A DNA stretch of 7,391 nucleotides. Origin: an uncultured Candidatus Competibacteraceae bacterium. Lineage in GTDB: Bacteria; Pseudomonadota; Gammaproteobacteria; Competibacterales; Competibacteraceae. This document shows positions 6,444 to 7,391 of this stretch, in pieces. How positions within the stretch are numbered: the stretch's first letter is position 1; every line of letters starts with the position of its first letter. The stretch is from positions 1-7,391 of the forward strand of contig CALMNY010000310.1 in NCBI GenBank assembly GCA_937872125.1, given 5' to 3'. The position numbers and the translations under genes are program-made. The notes under the pieces are model-generated. The model made no database searches, had not been told where the DNA came from, and worked only from the letters and a program-made list of their open reading frames with translations.

Positions 6444-7292
6444 TCACGATTCTGTCGCCGAAAGTTGGTCTTGTCTATGCTGCCACCAGGCGCGCAGCAT
6501 CAGGCTGAGCGGGATGAGCAGCATGGGCATTCCATTGTGGATGTCACCTCCGGCGATGAAGACGGCTGCCCAGGAGAGCGCCAGTTCCAACGGGCCGAAC
6601 CACTCGGCCAGCACCGAGACGGAGTAGACGTTGGTGAGCGGCTGAAAGAGTTGCAGCAGCGACCAGGAAGCGCGCTTTTCGCGTAAAACAAAGCCCGGCA
6701 GGCGCGCCCATAGCGCCAGTACAACAGTGATGGTTGCCCGCATCCCGCTCTGCGAAGGGATCAACCAGAAGAAATTCGAAGCATGCTTGGAATAAAACTC
6801 CAACCCCGGCTGCCGGTTCATCCATTCAGCCACCCAGGTGGGACGCAGGAGGAAGCAAAGCGCCAGGAAGGCTGCGCCAACCGCGATGGCTTTCAGCCAG
6901 CCGCGAAAATCCAAACGGCGCGCCAGCCAGGGGATGAGGACGAAACCAACTTGCGGCTTGGCCAGCGCCAGCGCCAAACTGAACGGTGTGCCCAACGGAA
7001 TCACAAGCGCGAGCAGCAGATCAATCTGGCCGACAAACAGCGTGAAGAGAACTGGAAAGGAGAGCAACGCCCAGAGCATGCGTTTGCCCATCACTCTCCA
7101 CAGGAAGAACAGATTGAGCCCTACGAAAATCGCATAGGCAACCGGTTCGGGCAGAAGTGCAAAGGGCGCAAACAGCACCGCCAGGGGATACGGGCCGTTA
7201 AAATCCAAGATTGCCGAAGGGGCAAGCCCCATCAATACAGCTTTGCCCCCCAGGTAGAAGAGGTGAAAATCATACATCCACATGCTGTCCAC
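6444..7292 (-). CDS. Polytopic membrane protein, GT87-like glycosyltransferase (short N-terminus)
   Basis: A 282-residue hydrophobic protein with about seven to eight likely membrane segments (roughly 36-66, 72-100, 104-122, 131-149, 184-200, 222-247 and 252-269). The start MYDFHLFYLGGKAVLMG followed by GPYPLAVLFAPFALLP resembles the first outer loop of GT87 (DUF2029) enzymes. In these polyprenyl-phosphate-sugar-dependent GT-C mannosyltransferases an Asp near the first transmembrane helix is catalytic; here it would be Asp8. LALAKPQVG (108-116) fits the family's K-P segment. The usual first transmembrane helix before that Asp is absent, and 282 residues is short against the roughly 400 of the family. 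GTG 7292 has GAGGAG 8 bases upstream (7301-7306); TTG 7298 and ATG 7283 are alternatives. It is 12 bp after the preceding partial gene and in the same frame. Membrane location is sure, enzyme class moderately so. Confidence 0.72.
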   Translation of the reverse strand: MDSMWMYDFHLFYLGGKAVLMGLAPSAILDFNGPYPLAVLFAPFALLPEPVAYAIFVGLNLFFLWRVMGKRMLWALLSFPVLFTLFVGQIDLLLALVIPLGTPFSLALALAKPQVGFVLIPWLARRLDFRGWLKAIAVGAAFLALCFLLRPTWVAEWMNRQPGLEFYSKHASNFFWLIPSQSGMRATITVVLALWARLPGFVLREKRASWSLLQLFQPLTNVYSVSVLAEWFGPLELALSWAAVFIAGGDIHNGMPMLLIPLSLMLRAWWQHRQDQLSATES

Positions 7293-7300
7293 GGGCAAAT

Positions 7301-7306
7301 CTCCTC
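7301..7306 (-). promoter_or_regulatory. Shine-Dalgarno fixing the GT87-like start
   Basis: GAGGAG on the minus strand lies 8 bases before GTG 7292 but only 2 before TTG 7298, so GTG is preferred. It overlaps the first two bases of the upstream gene's TGA (7307-7305), which favours coupled translation of the two genes. Confidence 0.6.
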
Positions 7307-7391
7307 AGGCGTCTTTTTCACCAGTGAGCGTGCTGCGGCGCGGGCCGCGTTTGCCCGTTTCCAGGCCGGTCAGCAGCCCGGCGCGGCTGGC
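7305..7391 (-). CDS. C-terminal end of an upstream protein (partial)
   Basis: The minus strand is open from the window edge to TGA at 7305-7307, giving 28 residues: ASRAGLLTGLETGKRG followed by PRRSTLTGEKDA. Codons have G or C at most third positions, as in the neighbouring genes, while the other two minus-strand frames are closed within this stretch. The tail is basic and hydrophilic, with no membrane segment. It is too short to identify. Its stop lies 12 bp before the GT87-like start, so the two are probably in one operon. Confidence 0.5.
   Translation of the reverse strand, partial: ASRAGLLTGLETGKRGPRRSTLTGEKDA

Noticed and set aside
6427..6460. T run after the GT87-like stop as a terminator
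   Set aside because: The T6 run is present, but the preceding bases form only a broken stem with mismatches, so I do not call it.

Overview
The window carries seven protein-coding genes (one cut by the right edge), all on the minus strand, plus one possible leader-peptide ORF. The DNA is GC-rich, with strongly GC-biased third codon positions, Shine-Dalgarno sites and intrinsic terminators, so it is a bacterial chromosome. The proteins (a hexameric-type glutamate dehydrogenase, GatB, a short DUF6504-like protein, a nucleotidyltransferase with a left-handed beta-helix tail, a class I/II aminotransferase and a GT87-like membrane protein) resemble those of Chloroflexota, perhaps Anaerolineae. That assignment is an impression from protein style, not a search result.

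In the direction of transcription (right to left): 7305-7391 is the C-terminal tail of an unknown protein. It is followed after 12 bp by a polytopic membrane protein like family 87 glycosyltransferases (6444-7292). A second unit starts near 6376 and reads a sugar-1-phosphate nucleotidyltransferase (5316-6332), a 74-residue protein overlapping it by 16 bp (5107-5331), and then a PLP aminotransferase (3858-5039). It ends at a strong terminator (3813-3834). Next come a 182-residue protein that I do not recognise (3183-3731), gatB (1601-3061) and gdhA (50-1336), which ends at a strong terminator (2-27).

The functions are mostly housekeeping: nitrogen and amino-acid metabolism (GDH, aminotransferase), Gln-tRNA or Asn-tRNA formation by transamidation (GatB), and envelope or sugar-nucleotide chemistry (nucleotidyltransferase, membrane glycosyltransferase). 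No mobile element, CRISPR array, tRNA, rRNA or defence system is visible.

The most interesting piece of DNA is the 264-bp gatB-gdhA gap. It has a good promoter, then a short ORF with a ribosome binding site. The stop codon of that ORF touches a terminator hairpin, and the terminator's 3' arm can pair instead with a segment inside the ORF. This is the layout of a transcription attenuator in front of gdhA. A plain gatB terminator is the simpler alternative.
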